This document shows positions 23,940-42,430 of a stretch of DNA of 60,000 nt, one piece after another. Within the stretch, counting starts at the first letter, position 1, and each line of letters begins with the position of its first letter. Position numbers and translations under genes: made by a program. The stretch lies in assembly GCF_001039355.2 (NCBI RefSeq), contig NW_019775547.1, positions 655,637 to 715,636 of the forward strand. The letters are read 5' to 3'. Source of the stretch: Lingula anatina. Its lineage: Eukaryota > Brachiopoda > Lingulata > Lingulida > Lingulidae. The notes beneath the pieces are model-generated. The model ran no database searches. It had not been told where the DNA came from and was given only the letters and a program-made list of their open reading frames with translations.

Positions 23940-25024
23940 TCAATAACCAGTGTAGAACTCACTTGGCCCTCCTATTTTTTGTGGACTAATCTCCTCTTCT
24001 ACAACTGTGTTGATTTCTTGCAGGTACTTTTCTGCTAGGTATTTAAAAACTGAAAACAACCAAACAAATAATAATATTTGGATTACAATTTAAAAACTGA
24101 TAAACAGAAATGTGAATGCACTTAACCTGCAAAATATCTGGAGTCCAATTTGTATGTTCTCATTTCTGCTTTACAATTCTTGGTGCTGTATTTCCATAGC
24201 TAGTAAGGGTTCTGTGGTAAAATTAAATTGTTATAAATTACTTGATTAATACTGTCTAATTTTCCTTTCATCAACAAACAGAATTCCCAGAATTGTCAAC
24301 AAGACCTTAACTGGCATCGACTGAAAATAAGCAACAAGAAAAAAACTTTAGGTAGTGTCAGGTAAAGCTGTTAGCAATCCATAAGTGGGCGTTGAACAAA
24401 CTCCTTGTACAGGATACACTGTGAGCATATGCAAACAACCCTCTAAGTGCTGCAATGCATAATTCATTAGCTTTCAGATTCAACAAATAACAAGGTGATT
24501 TGAACTCTTAAATGGGAGCAGATGTTGCCATTGCAAAGATATTCTCTCTTATTACATCCAATGCATTACGCTTCAGAGTTCATAATAGCTTAAGAGTTTA
24601 TATCAATAAAAAGGAGTCTAACCTTCATCCACATTGACATTATCCTTCACCGACGTCCTGTAAAATCGTAGTTTTAATTGTTTGGCTAGCTCTTCTCCTT
24701 CCTCTCTGGAAGCATATACAGCACAGTACTTGAACAAGAAGTATTGGAGCTTCTCAAGCGTGTAACTTGAATACAGCTACATTAAACCAACTACATGGTT
24801 TTAAAATTGAACTTATACACTAATAAATTAATTGGATAAAGTAATAGCATTTTCTTGAACAACCAAAATCAACTAGATACCACATGTTTTTAGTATCAAA
24901 TATAAAACCTGACAAATTAGCTGCTGATAGAAAGCCTTATAATGCTTTAATTTTAGCAAGGAGTTATAACTCCTTGATTTTAGTAGCATTTCAGTTATTA
25001 GTAGATTTAGTGTAGTATTAACAA

Positions 25025-25060
<36 letters not shown>

Positions 25061-25831
25061 AAATAAATAAATAAATAAACAAATAAAAATTTGTAAATAC
25101 TGAAGAACTTACTGTTGTACTACTGCTTCATCCTCTAAATCTATTTTATTCTGGACTAAAACCATTGCAAGTTCCCCTACTTCATCTTCCACCTAGAGGG
25201 AACAATGTATAGTGTTGTCACCTGTTTGTTATCTTTAGTTGGAACATCCATAATAATGCATTCTTTCTCAACATGTGAGACAAATGCATGCCTTTCAGCA
25301 AATATATCATACTGGATTTACAAGAAGGCTATTTGCTTTTCAATGCTACTTGTTTTGAGAAATACAGAGGAAAATTTGTAGTCATAAAACATTTGTTTAT
25401 TAATGGAAAGCATCTCAAAATGAAAATCACATGGACAATGAACCACAGAAGATGCAAATGTCACTGAAAAATTCACAGTCCTTCATTTTCATATACATGT
25501 ACATGTGAAGCTTCTTTTAATGCTTCCGGTAAATGCATTATTCCATTTAGTGCTGCTAACGTCAAAATCTGCTCATAAACAAGTAGGAAATAAGAAGCAG
25601 TGACAGACATGACAGGATGCTCCAGACTTTGGTCAAAATATGATGGTTTTAAATGCAACCAGGTTTGCTAGCTACTAAAATCAATTTTTTTTTCACTGAC
25701 AAGTAACAAACATTTAGTCAGAGCTTTTAACAAAATCTCTGAACATTTATTGTGGATAAAACACTTAATCAGTCAGGGGTCTGGGTCTGCCTTAGGTCTC
25801 ATCCGAATTTAATTTAAAATCACCTGATTCC

Positions 25832-25872
<41 letters not shown>

Positions 25873-28800
25873 TCCTGTCTGCAGTAATGAAGGTTTGGCA
25901 TCTTCAAAATCATACGTCCTTGTATTGCAACAGTGAAAATGGATATTGAACCACACAAGAACCACTCACCTTTTTCTTCCAACTTTGTATTGCATCGAAA
26001 GAATCTCTGTCTGTACTTGAGAATGCTAGAACACATGCTTGTGCACCTAAACAATAAGACCAGACATTCGTTTTCATGCAACATGACAAGTTAGGGATAT
26101 ATTTTATTCAGAGGCACATTAAAGGCAATTGGTCCCTCATCATTTATACATCTAAATCAATTAACCATGTAACCAAACATGGAATTGCCCATTAAGGGAT
26201 GCAGTTCACTGCCTGTATATTATTATAGCCTGCATTGCAGTCTGTATAGCCACCTGGGCTCTTTTCGAGGAGGAACCTTAGAGTGAAATTTGATCTAAAT
26301 ATTTTAACAAAAATTAAGTATGCTTTAAATTAAGTATGCTAAATCAGTAAATGAAAAGATTAAATGAAATTGTTCTAAACCCATTGAAAACCCCTTTTTA
26401 AAGTTTGAGACCAAACTTAGGTCAACATTTATGACCAACATTTAGTTGAAAACACTTCTGTAAAACCAATCCCTGGTGCAAGGCAATCAACTTTGTGGAT
26501 ACTTTCCCTTTATCTATCATTTCCATCTTTGAACTCATTTATTTATTCTGATTCAGACATAAGGTTTTCTGATGCCTACAGTTCCTAGTGACTAGGAGGT
26601 GAAAAATTTAAGGTGTACACCATTATTATATAATGTGGTTTTAAAGATCACTTTCTCAGTTTCTTACCTCTGTAGTAAGCTTTTGTGATTGCATCAAACT
26701 CTTCTTGCCCAGCAGTATCCCACAACATTAACCGGACATCTTCACAGTTTATTCTGAAATATTTGTAAATGAAATTTCAACATTACAGAAGATGCTGGCA
26801 AATTCAGAAATTTGCTATTTAATATTTTTTGTAATAACATTCAAACAAATGCTGAAATTAAAATGCAGTGATCAGAAGTGATCTTATAGCAATAAAATGT
26901 ATAGGAAAATATAAACATAAAACATTTTTCAAACCCCCCATTATTTTCAAAATATTTTTCATTGAAAAGCATTTTTAAGCAATAATTGCAAAAATTTATT
27001 TTGAATCAATATAAATGGTTAACTTTCTATTTTCCTTTTCTAGTTTTGAAAATAAACCATAGAGCTTCACAGACAATGAACTTAGCACAAAAAAATATAG
27101 GTACAAGTCAAGTTATGGTTTACTTAGAATATGAAATATGCTATTAAAGCAGCTCAATTTGTATTATCTGGAAATGAGAAAATCTGTGCAAGTCAGATAA
27201 CTGTCAAAAGAAATGGAACTGAACTAAAACGGCTTCACATGGGTTGACTTGATTTGATTTCTGCTCATAACTAAGACAGGGAAATAGAAAAGAAGCTTTA
27301 CAATAACAATGATGACGCATTGTGTCCAGACAATTGATTGTTGGGCATCACTACAAAACAATCTATCTGATATTTATAACTGCATTTCTGGAATTGCACT
27401 TTTCTGGTTTTAGAAAAATAGCTAGAAAAGATTCCACCTTAAAATTTGAAGCAAAATCATTCCTAGTTAAAGGGATAATAACTCTTTGTATGAGATCTAT
27501 ATTTCACAATAAAAACATTGTGAATAACTCATAGAAATATAATATATTCTGTTTTACCACAAAAACAGCAGTTATAGCTATTATTCTGGTATCTGAGCTT
27601 GTCTTTAGATCACGTGACCTCCATTGATGGCTATACTCTGTTAAAATCTCTTAAGAGATTTTAACAAAAAACCAAACTTTTTAGAAAAAAACCAGAGACT
27701 AAGTTTGAATGTAAAAATGGATTCATTAACCATTGGTAAGTATGGGAAAATTGTTGTTTACTCCAGGAAAATTCATTTTTTGGCCGAAACGAAGAGTTAT
27801 TATCCCTTTAAAACAAATTATTTTCCTCGCTTTGTGAGGATTTAACATGCTTGGAGTGAGTTAAAAATCTGGTATACAAATTGATATGGACTTCACAGTG
27901 GCTTTCAAGCCTGGCAGCTTTAGATTGAGCTTTGAAGTCAACAGGTCAAATAACTCTGCCCAACAAACAAACCCCTATTGGAGTCAAACTTCAAGGGCAT
28001 TGGGTCCAATAATAAGGTTAATGTTGCACCTATCAATCAAAACCAAAAATTTATCATAAACACAATGTTAATGGGTTTTTAATGACAAGCATGTATGGTA
28101 AAATGACAACCTTGCTATGTTATTTGATAAAGGGATCATACCCAAACAAACCATGGCCATGGAATCTAAAATGTGAAGATTTCTGAAAAGCAGTTTTACA
28201 CTCTAAACTAAAAAACCTCTGCCATTTTATTAAATAATAATTAGGGGGATTCTCTCATCACTTTGAATACTACGTTGAGTGGAAAACCTCTTCCAACAGA
28301 GAAAAGAATGGCATACTTTAATCTAACAGCAGCAATATTAAGATCTGTTTCCATGCTTTAAACATACAACAAAGTTCAAACTCATTCGTGGCCAATTTGA
28401 TCTCTCATGCAGTCCTTTCAGTTTAAGTGGCCTCTCGGACGGGTAGCTAGGGGCAAGGCTATTGACACAGGAGTTCTCCACTTCTTTATGAATCCCTTAC
28501 AGGGACTCTCACGTCTTAAGTGCACTAACACATGTGGACACCCCTGACTTAGGGTTCTTAGGGGATGAAAGAGCAAAAAGAGGAAAGGTGTGTATAAGTG
28601 TTGCAAATGTTTTTCAACTTATTATGCAGTTCATAAATATATTTGGGGTTAATCCACCTTGAAGCGGTGCTGAGTTTATACACCTTTCAAACACCATTCA
28701 CAAAGCTAATGAGTCAATACAGGTATTCTCCCCCCTCTGACCAAATGTCGTTTCTACACCTCTACACAGCTTATGACTACATCGATAATCAATTCATTTT

Positions 28801-29866
28801 TGAGGTTCATTAGATGAGTATAGAAAAAGAGACAATAAACCACCGCTGATTCTGAAAATCAATGATACCCCTATTCAAGTTCCTCAATCAGCTTAAATTA
28901 CAGGAGCCTAATAATGTGTGAATTTCTTTGATTTCCAGAGGCAGAGGGAGCTGCAGAGGTCACTTCCTGCACTACTCTGCTGAACATTATCCCCAAGTTA
29001 TTTAAGGAGAGAGTGACAGCCCAAGGGAAGCAGCAGTAAAGTGCCTATCACATACACAATATGAATGCTTTACAGTGGCAGAGTCATGTAGGATTGTATA
29101 CAAATGGGTATCCGTAACACATGAAAATCTACACGTAATGGTATCAAATACCAGACTTGGGCTGGAACTGGGTTTTTGGCAATTAAGTTGAGAATTATAA
29201 AACATATGTAACATAACTCTTAGGGTATAAAAAAAAGGAAAGAACCGCAAGTATGCTGAAATTGTCTTGTGGCTTTAACAATTTGTCATGAAACTTCTGG
29301 TTTTAAGGTTACATGAGTATGTAGCAAGAGGGCGTGCAGTTGTGTTTTTTAGGTCAACTCTCTGAACGGTGCTGCATACAAATCAACAAGAAATGTATCA
29401 CAGATTGTGATCTCTTTACAACATGATGCATTCTTCATAAAAAAACTCTTACCAAATGATTTAAGGAAATTGTGCTCTTGAGTTTTTATTAAAACCAAAA
29501 GGCACTTACATCTCTTTAAGCTCTTCAAATTTTAGACATACAACTGATAAGTACTTCAGTTTGGAATCTTTTAAAAGATTAATATATAGTCTAGATTATA
29601 ATTTATTATTACTAGTAAGCTGCCACCATAGTAATCATAACCATCTATACTATTTTATATTGTGGTAACATTAAACCATCATAAATCAACTTAAATAAAA
29701 AATGTGCTTACTCTATCTGCCTTTCTAAGAAATCCACGCCTATCGTTTTCTTGTAATCCTTGGTAAATATTCCTTTGCAATATCTCTGAATCATGCTGGA
29801 CTTTCCCACTGCTCCATTGCCCACCACCACCACTTTAATGGCAGTCTCGATCTCTTCCTCTCTCAT
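23940..29866 (-). CDS. RAB23: Ras-related GTPase Rab23
   Basis: Six coding exons on the minus strand join in phase: 29866-29712, 26753-26668, 26046-25970, 25192-25113, 24705-24623 and 24049-23940. G motifs are visible in order: GNGAVGKS, switch I with KDYKKTIGVDF, WDTAGQE, NKID and TSVK. MREEEIETAIKVVVVGNG and FTKDYKKTIGVDFLERQI mark it as Rab23 rather than another Rab. Rab23 is known to restrain Hedgehog signalling and to act in ciliary and vesicle trafficking. The chosen ATG (29866) aligns with the usual Rab23 start; an in-frame ATG lies 10 codons upstream. If the last exon is read to its in-frame TGA, the product is 196 residues with no C-terminal prenylation Cys. An AA|GTGAGT donor inside that exon (coding would end at 23963) suggests splicing to a further 3' exon that I did not find. 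Confidence 0.95.
25021..25085. repeat. (AAAT)n microsatellite
   Basis: A nearly pure AAAT/TTTA tetranucleotide run in a RAB23 intron, just beyond the exon ending at 25113. Confidence 0.95.
25833..25869. repeat. (GA)n microsatellite
   Basis: A pure GA run in a RAB23 intron, about 100 bases from the exon at 25970-26046. Confidence 0.95.
27467..27811. mobile_element. TTAA-flanked MITE with internal perfect palindrome
   Basis: The left end reads TTAAAGGGATAATAACTCTT and the right end is its complement ending in CCCTTTAA, so a ~20-base inverted repeat is bounded by TTAA. A perfect 24-base palindrome sits at 27641-27664 (arms TTAAAATCTC and GAGATTTTAA around TTAA). A longer relative occurs at 55131-55765. 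TTAA targets fit piggyBac or Kolobok-type elements. It lies in the first RAB23 coding intron. Confidence 0.8.
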
Positions 29867-29995
29867 AGTGCGGACTGGGGAAGTCTGTTCTAACACATTG
29901 GGGCTGCTTTCCTGGCTTCCCTCAGTGCTGTACTAATGCTGCACCAGCTCTCTCTCTCTCTCTCTCAAGCAATATCCGGCCCTGTGGGAAGTCTA
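29867..29995 (-). other. RAB23: RAB23 5'UTR part of the first coding exon, with splice acceptor
   Basis: On the minus strand a pyrimidine-rich CTATTTCCAG acceptor precedes 29995. The exon then runs through a short (GA)n stretch into the RAB23 start codon. This implies at least one non-coding exon upstream; the best candidate is at about 35911-36060. Confidence 0.6.
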
Positions 29996-31224
29996 CTGGA
30001 AATAGAAAAGAAAGGGATTTAATGTCTGAAATGGATTTTATACGTCTCTTTAATCAACTGTATTCTATGCTTAATGCACACCAATCTCATGCCTTTTTTT
30101 TCAAGATATCTCTTTCTTTTGTTTGTGTCTATGCAAGTAAATTGTACTGATAAGTACTGGGGGCTTGTACTGATGTGCTTCCATGTCTCGATTAGATAGA
30201 AACATTATAGTGATATGTTTGTCATTTAAGATAAGTTAATCAACATATGAATTATTTTAACATATAAATACAATGCAGTTAACCACCAATCTAAAGTAAA
30301 AACCAAGCAAGCCACTTGACTGGTTCAGGCAAGCTAACACAAGATAAAACAGATTAGTGAACATACTGAGACGAAGAATGTGATACAAAAATTTGGCATG
30401 ATTAATACAAAAGGAATGTTTCATCATAGAGGAAAGGGTCATTTTTCATTTTTATCTTTTTATTTTTTAATTTTATTTCATCCAATACTGCATAAGTTAT
30501 CTCCTTAAATCAATATTACAAATTTTTAGGGTGTAGCATTTTATCGGCACCTGTTAGCATCATAAACTGCCATACTGAAAATTCACACACTTAAGACTGT
30601 ATAACTTAAAAGTCATCAAAAAATAACAAGTTAAAACTCCCTCATCTCTATAAAAGTAAAAGCTTTGCACTAGATGGTTTTCTATTAAATCAACCAATTA
30701 AATAGGTGTTTAAGATGCATTCAACAGTTTGTTTTGCCAGTGCTGCCCCAGTGTATAGAAGAAATGGTGCATGATTCATGAATAATAAAATGAGCAGCAG
30801 TATGGAAGTGATCTTGCCATGAAATGTTTGAATAACAGCATTCCTCACTTTTCTTCTCTTGTGCCTGTACCGCCTGCTCCATTGTCGCAAATCAAGAACA
30901 AGTCAGGTGTGTGAGATTTACAGATCTATAGCCCTGACCCTGAGCTCCAAAGCACCAGGGGCCCAGGTTCATTAACTACTTTAGCCTAAACATTGGTCTT
31001 AACTGCAAATTACAAGGTTTCCCCTAGAAAGTCGCCCAGTCGTCACTTGGCCAGCCATTAGCCTCAAAGTACTGCCTACATTTCGAAAGACAGCTGGATT
31101 ACAAAATTATTGTGTCATTTGGTTGGGTTTGCTTGATTTGGACTCTCTGTAAATCGATGACCAAATTATAAATTCACATTTTAAACCCCCTGCACCCCAA
31201 AGCCTGGGGAGACCCCTGCTGCAA

Positions 31225-31470
31225 AGCCAAAAATTTAACACCCCATTTCCATAGATTTTTAGATCGATCTATCCCTGTGGGGAGTCTCACTAGATTTCTG
31301 TCAGCTTGGCCAGCTTAAGCGTTTGTCCCGCCTACTAAAAGCTGTAAAGGGGTAATTAACTATGGTGCCCGCTCGGCTGACTACAATTTAGCGTGAACCC
31401 CCAGGGAGTTAGGTCCATCTAAATCTTAATCTTTAGATTGATCTAAATCTCTGGGAAAGCACCCTTAGTC
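31225..31470 (-). mobile_element. Second copy of the 5.1-kb fold-back repeat family
   Basis: The sequence is the reverse complement of about 5117-5370 with moderate divergence. Shared blocks include TTTTTAGATCGATCTATCCC, GTGGGGAGTCTCACTAGAT, GCCTACTAAAAGCT and TTTAGCGTGAACCCCCAGGG. There is no open frame. This copy shows that the block is a dispersed element. Confidence 0.8.
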
Positions 31471-32050
31471 TTCTTTGGCCCAAAATAAATCAGTAGTTAT
31501 CTGTTTTATAACAAGAAAGTCTGTAAATAGTTAATATTTTGGACTAAAATCTTTTAGTGGATTTGTGTTGAACTTTTCATTTTATAGTTAATGAGCAAAA
31601 AGTGACTGAAGGTTTGGAAAAATTCACTGCAAAAAAAAAAAAAAAAAAAAAAAAAATTCAAGCAATTTAGTTGCTATCCCTTTCTTATGCTCTCAATGTC
31701 CTTGAAACCAAACTGAAACAAAAAAAGAGTCTTTTCTTCTGGCAGTATTATAAATAATATGTAACATATAACCTTTTCTAAGCTTCAATCTCCTTACCTC
31801 AGTGGGTATGCACCTTTCAAAAAATAGCAGTGTTCTGCAACCTTGACTTTAAATATGTGACAAGACCCCCTGGATTGAAAAGATTCCTGGATTAAGTTAC
31901 TCCACACATTGTTCTATTCAACATGATGCCGTAAAAACTAAGTTTACAGTGAGACTGCATTTACGACTTCTTTTGCTCAATGTTTGAACTTACCAACCTG
32001 TCTCATGTCTCAGACAGAGGGCCTATATGTGGCCTGGCCAAGTCTTTTTA

Positions 32051-32229
32051 GCCATAAGTAACAGGCCCGTAGCCAGCAGTTCCAAAAGGGGGGTTCTTTT
32101 TCTGAAAAAGTGGACCTTTTTCCATAAAAACATCATGTACCTAGATCAAATTTTTCCCAGAGTGGACCTTTTCCCAGCAAAAGGGGTGGTTCTTTTGAAC
32201 CCGCCGAACCCCCCCTGGCTACAGGCCTG
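32051..32229 (+). mobile_element. MITE with CAGGCC termini and 5-bp target duplication
   Basis: The termini CAGGCCCGTAGCCAG and CTGGCTACAGGCCTG are near-perfect inverted repeats. Both flanks read AGTAA. The interior contains GGGGGGTTCTTTTTCTGAAA and a repeated GTGGACCTTTT block. The same element lies inverted at 34268-34442. The 5-base duplication and CAG start fit a hAT-type element. Confidence 0.8.
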
Positions 32230-33244
32230 AGTAATAAGTAAATCTAAATCTTCGGGGGTTGTAGGCTTGTATTTCTAAATCTTATTTCCTTTTTTCATAT
32301 TTTTTAATTTTTATTTTTGCAAAGCGTAAACAGTCCACTGCCCTGATATGGTGGCATTACATAAAAGAAAACAGTAACTGCATGGCAAGCAGTCAGTCAT
32401 AGACTGGTCAATACAAAATAGCCGAAGGCAACCTGCATGGCTTCTCATATTGTATAGCTGTAGAGCAGAGCATAAAATTACAGTGAAGCTATTGAAACTT
32501 GATCTGCCTGATAGCACTAACTACTGTTACCCTACTGCTCTTGCACTATGAAGGCATATTTCATGCCATGTCATATATAAAGCTCTGTGACAAATATCTA
32601 ACCAGCACCATGAACAATCAGATGTGGGTATGTTTTACCATAATAGATGAAATTGCCTGACAACAATAAACTGTGTATGTTTTTGTAGTACATAACTCAT
32701 GAATTATGTTCTGTGATCTGGAATCAATATATCTTATCTCATGGGCCTGTGAACCACCTACTTCTATGGCAAATATGCAGTTTTCATCAGAACTTATTCA
32801 TTTGCAATCTCCTTTTTATTTAAGAACTCAACTGTATAAATCTAGCAGAGAAAAAATAAGGTTGAGAAGAAAGGTTTTAGGTAATGGGTTTTTTAACCCC
32901 TGTACAAAAATGGTCAGTTTTACACTAGTACGTGTACAAATTGAGGTACAAACTGTTTTGTCAACTGCATTCTGTCAGAGCACCATATGGAAGACTGTCT
33001 GCAGGCACAGCTGGTGATGTACAAGACCACCCATGCAATGAAGAAAATCATTATCATCTCTATTTTTTCTAAATCTTTCTATCTAACCTACCTACCTTTA
33101 TCCGTTTGTCTACCTGTTGATTTCCTTTATTTTTTGTATGCTCTATTTAGTAACATAAGCTTATTGAATTTATAACTATTTTGTTAAAACAGCAAAGTTT
33201 ACATGCAAAGAGAACACCATATAGCTACTCAAAGGTTTTCAGTT

Positions 33245-33280
<36 letters not shown>

Positions 33281-34267
33281 AGCCTTGGGAGAAATTACGA
33301 CACTTAATACCACAAATCATAATGCTCACATAATTAACCACGGTTTTAATCCACCATTAACGAGCAGATTATATCATTTATGAATTTATGAGTTCATGAA
33401 GTGGTTTCATTTAATCTCACCATTACAACAATGACATCTTTAAAAACGCAATAAAATACTTTACATACATTACCTTAAAAGGAACTTTAATAAGAAGAGA
33501 AGCTATTTCCAAATTTCTAGTATATGACTAAGTAGTAACCTTTGTTTCAGTAATGCTATTTCCCTCTTACCATTTGGTCAAGGCTCCATATAGTATAACC
33601 CAACTTGTCATAGCAGAGAGTTGTAGACAATTTTTAATTTGAAAAAAAGAAATGAGGTTTCAGCCATCAGTTACACGAAGCATGCTATCTGCAGTACAAT
33701 CATGTCATCATACTATCAAATTTATACAAAAATCATAAAAATGTGTGCACATGTGTAATAATACAGGGTGTTTCTGGAATAACAACATAATCTAAAATAT
33801 CACAGATGCTTCATTTAAAAACAGCTGTCATAGCACTATAGGTTATAAAGGCAATCAAGTTTTTAACCTTCAATGTCAACTAGAAAATGATAAAGTGCAC
33901 AAGCAACTGTTTCAGAGATTTAGACCACATAATGGATTAATTTCATGTTTTGATGTGTGCCACCCAACAATGTAAACTAAGTGTCATTTTTGTCATTTAA
34001 ATACAATGTTTCACAGCTACTGCTTTCAATATTGGCACAATATAATGCCTGTTTCTTCTAAACACATCTAACAATACTACTTATAGGATGTAAGTGTGAT
34101 TCCACACCATCCAAGTCATACAGAAGAAATAATATACACACCTGAAGAGGTGAGTGTGTACTTTCATCATGAAAAAGTCCAAACTCAATATTACTGTTAC
34201 AAACTTCAATTTTTATAGTAGAGAATACTGAATTATACACATGCGCTATCTTTTTGGCAAATCTCTT

Positions 34268-34442
34268 AATACCTCTAGGCCAGCAGCCAGGAGGGGGTTG
34301 GGGGTTCAAAAGAATCCCACTTTTTGCTGGAGAAAGGTTCCCTTTAGGTAAAATTTTATCTAGGCACACAAAGCTTTCGTGGTAAAAGGTCCACTTTTTC
34401 AGAAAAAGAACCCCCCTTTTGAAATTGCTGGCTACGGGCCTG
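34268..34442 (-). mobile_element. Second copy of the CAGGCC-end MITE, inverted
   Basis: This is the reverse complement of 32051-32229 with some divergence; the left terminal base is changed (TAGGCC). Both flanks read ACCTC, giving an independent 5-base target duplication that confirms the element's boundaries. Confidence 0.8.
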
Positions 34443-35910
34443 ACCTCAGACATATATATGCTACACATTCTAGACTACGGTAGTTTTTCATACCATTTAC
34501 TGACAAATATGTTTAAATAGTGAAACTGCAACATAGTAGCTTATATCTGGCTTTGAGCTTCAACACTAATTTTGCAATCAACACCAACCTAGTGAGCTCA
34601 CAAAAAAAAATTTTAGCAGAAGACTTACAAAAACATGAATTGTACCTTTTGTTTCTATTGATAATCATCAATCTAATTGCCAGTCCCACCCATCTTTATG
34701 CATGCCAACTGGCATTAGACATACCCATAAACATGCCAGATTATCTGAAAGCCTGAGGCATAGCTACAGAGACTTTTTTCAATCCATGCAATGTCTATGT
34801 CAGAATTCAATCGGTGAGTATATTGGGAAAGGGTAGATTCTCTAAGTATCAAAGAGTCGGGTTCTGTCAGTGATTACCTTTCTGTGCCAGTGGTAGACAA
34901 CTTCTACTGTGAAGTGCTTTTGTTAATATTACAAAATACAAAATAAAATGAGATACAAAATAGACTTTCAAGTGGAAGAGAAAACAATGAATACTGATCA
35001 AAAACTGCTTTGAATAAACAGACAATGGGGACGACACACTAAGCATATGCCACTGTTTTGAGAAAGTATAAAAAAGACTGATGATTTAAACCGAATATTT
35101 TTGTCATAATTTGCTATCCATGTACTGAAGCATGATAGAATTTTAAAATTCTTACAAATGGCAACAATGAAACCCATTTACCAACACCTTTAAGACTCCC
35201 AGAGACTGAGAGCAAATAATACAAATGTACAAAGCCACATTGTAACCTCAGTTAGTGTTGTTTATTAGTGTAATGCATGCCTAGAGGTATTTAGCTTCCA
35301 CATATTAATAATAAGGTGTGACAGACATGGTGACACAAAAATAATGTCAACGAAATGCTTTCAGGCACCTCAGCAATGATAACTTCAAATAAGAAACCTC
35401 CTTCTATGTAGGGTCGTGAGTAAAACATTGCTAGATAATGTCAGTCAATTATGGTTCAGACCGTTCTACATGTTGTGTGGCTCCAATGCAAATAAACTTC
35501 AAGGGTGACAGGATATTTCATTTCTCCCTAGTGACAGGCATGATCTTATGTCAAGTAAAACACATAATAGCAATGATACGGGTTTTGATAGTCAATATGT
35601 GAAATTATCACGCAATGTACCGTCTGCATGGATTCTGTCAGTGTCGTTTATGATATCCTAATGAAAATAATAAATACTAATTTATCTGGACAGAGGTTTT
35701 ACGTGTACTTCAATTAGTGTGGGCGCAAACATCCATTTATACACCCAAATAATTTAACTTAACTGTCTACGCTAGTATAAAACGTATTAAGATACGTAAA
35801 TGGAATGAACAGGGTTCAGATAACTACATCTAAACTGTGAAGAGTAACTGCCATTCATTCCCCACTTGAACCGATTTGGAAAAGCTTCTACTAGCAACCG
35901 ATCTACTCAC

Positions 35911-36060
35911 CGATTTTTCAATCTTCAAAGCCAATGAATGCTCATCGAAGGCAAAAAAGACCATGCGAAGAAAAGAACAGCAGTACTAATATGCACAGAC
36001 TGACGTTTCACTTTTGCAAAACTAAAAAATTCCAACACAATCACTGAAAAGGCGTTCTCT
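35911..36060 (-). other. RAB23: Candidate non-coding first exon of RAB23
   Basis: On the minus strand, ATTGAAAAATCG is followed by GTGAGTAG, a strong splice donor whose exon side begins at 35911. No ATG-led frame of note is present. It could splice to the acceptor at 29995. The 5' boundary is a guess, because no transcription start can be read from sequence. Confidence 0.4.
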
Positions 36061-36420
36061 AAATCTCAGGTGCCCTAGGTCACGTGACTTATCAAATTCT
36101 TCTTACTTCATGTGATGTGTATCTTTGTAAAATAAATTATTTTTCAAAATTACAAATGATATAAATTTTTCATGAAATATGGACCAAGAAAGAATCCCTT
36201 TATAAGATTAAATTAGTCTTTATATTAAAGAGGAAATCTTTCTGCGTAACTGTATAACGCATGCGCAAGTTGAAAGTTAAAATGGCAGTCGCTTGGGCCA
36301 AACGAAATTTAGAGTAATTTCGCTAATTTCCCGCTACAGGCAAACACTGCAGTGGCAAGATAGTTCATCCGACAAGGTAAAGGTATTTTTCAAGTATGAA
36401 TAGTCAAGATGGCGACATGT
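36060..36420. promoter_or_regulatory. Putative bidirectional promoter between RAB23 and the zinc-finger gene
   Basis: The two genes are head to head here. A palindromic GTCACGTGAC (36079-36088) matches USF/TFE-type E-boxes. ACGCATGCGCAAG near 36257 resembles the NRF1 site. There is no TATA box at a fixed position, which is usual for housekeeping promoters. Regulation by these factors is inferred only from motif likeness. Confidence 0.45.
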
Positions 36421-36984
36421 ATTCACCTTAATATTACCCTAGCCTAGGGGGCCGATGTAAACAAGCTTGGCTGTCACCTTGCTCGGCTAGTGCTAGAACA
36501 GTAATGAATCTTGAAAGCTTGAACAATGAAGTACTGTGGGTCCAAGGTAAAAATTAAAAATACAGACATCTTAATACATTGTTTTGCTTTTCACTTTGTT
36601 GTTCTCTGGATAATATCTTTTCGGGAATCTATGTATCATATCCATATATTTTTTTATTTTATCTATTAATTATATTATATTATATATATCAAAGCTTCAC
36701 ATTTTCAGATGGGTCAGCAGCGGGATTGATGGCAGTTTACTTTTTTTATCGTTTTAGATTTACTATTTGAAGGCTCCTGTTGGCTCCTTGTCACTGATTT
36801 TGTATGAGCCGTTTTACCAGTTTAAACTGTTAATTTTTTTCTTGGGTTATGTATCATATTGTCACTGTGACACCAGTAATGGCAAAGCTTATCCCCTGGG
36901 ATACTTTGAGCAATTTTCTTGTCTGTCAACTTCATTTACATATAAACCTGTTTTCTTCTTCACTCTTAGAACAAAGCACAAACA

Positions 36985-42430
<5,446 letters not shown>

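Larger units (their letters stand above)
29996..35910. other. Inferred first intron of RAB23
   Basis: No coding exon is seen in these 5.9 kb. The stretch contains poly-A runs at about 31630-31656 and 33249-33278, a fold-back element relative (31225-31470) and two inverted copies of one MITE family (32051-32229 and 34268-34442). Isolated short open frames lack domains. Confidence 0.5.

Noticed and set aside
36579-36770. Hydrophobic plus-strand open frame upstream of the zinc-finger gene
   Set aside because: It is AT-rich intronic sequence. Only the 26-base segment 36709-36734 could be an exon, and its donor is weak.
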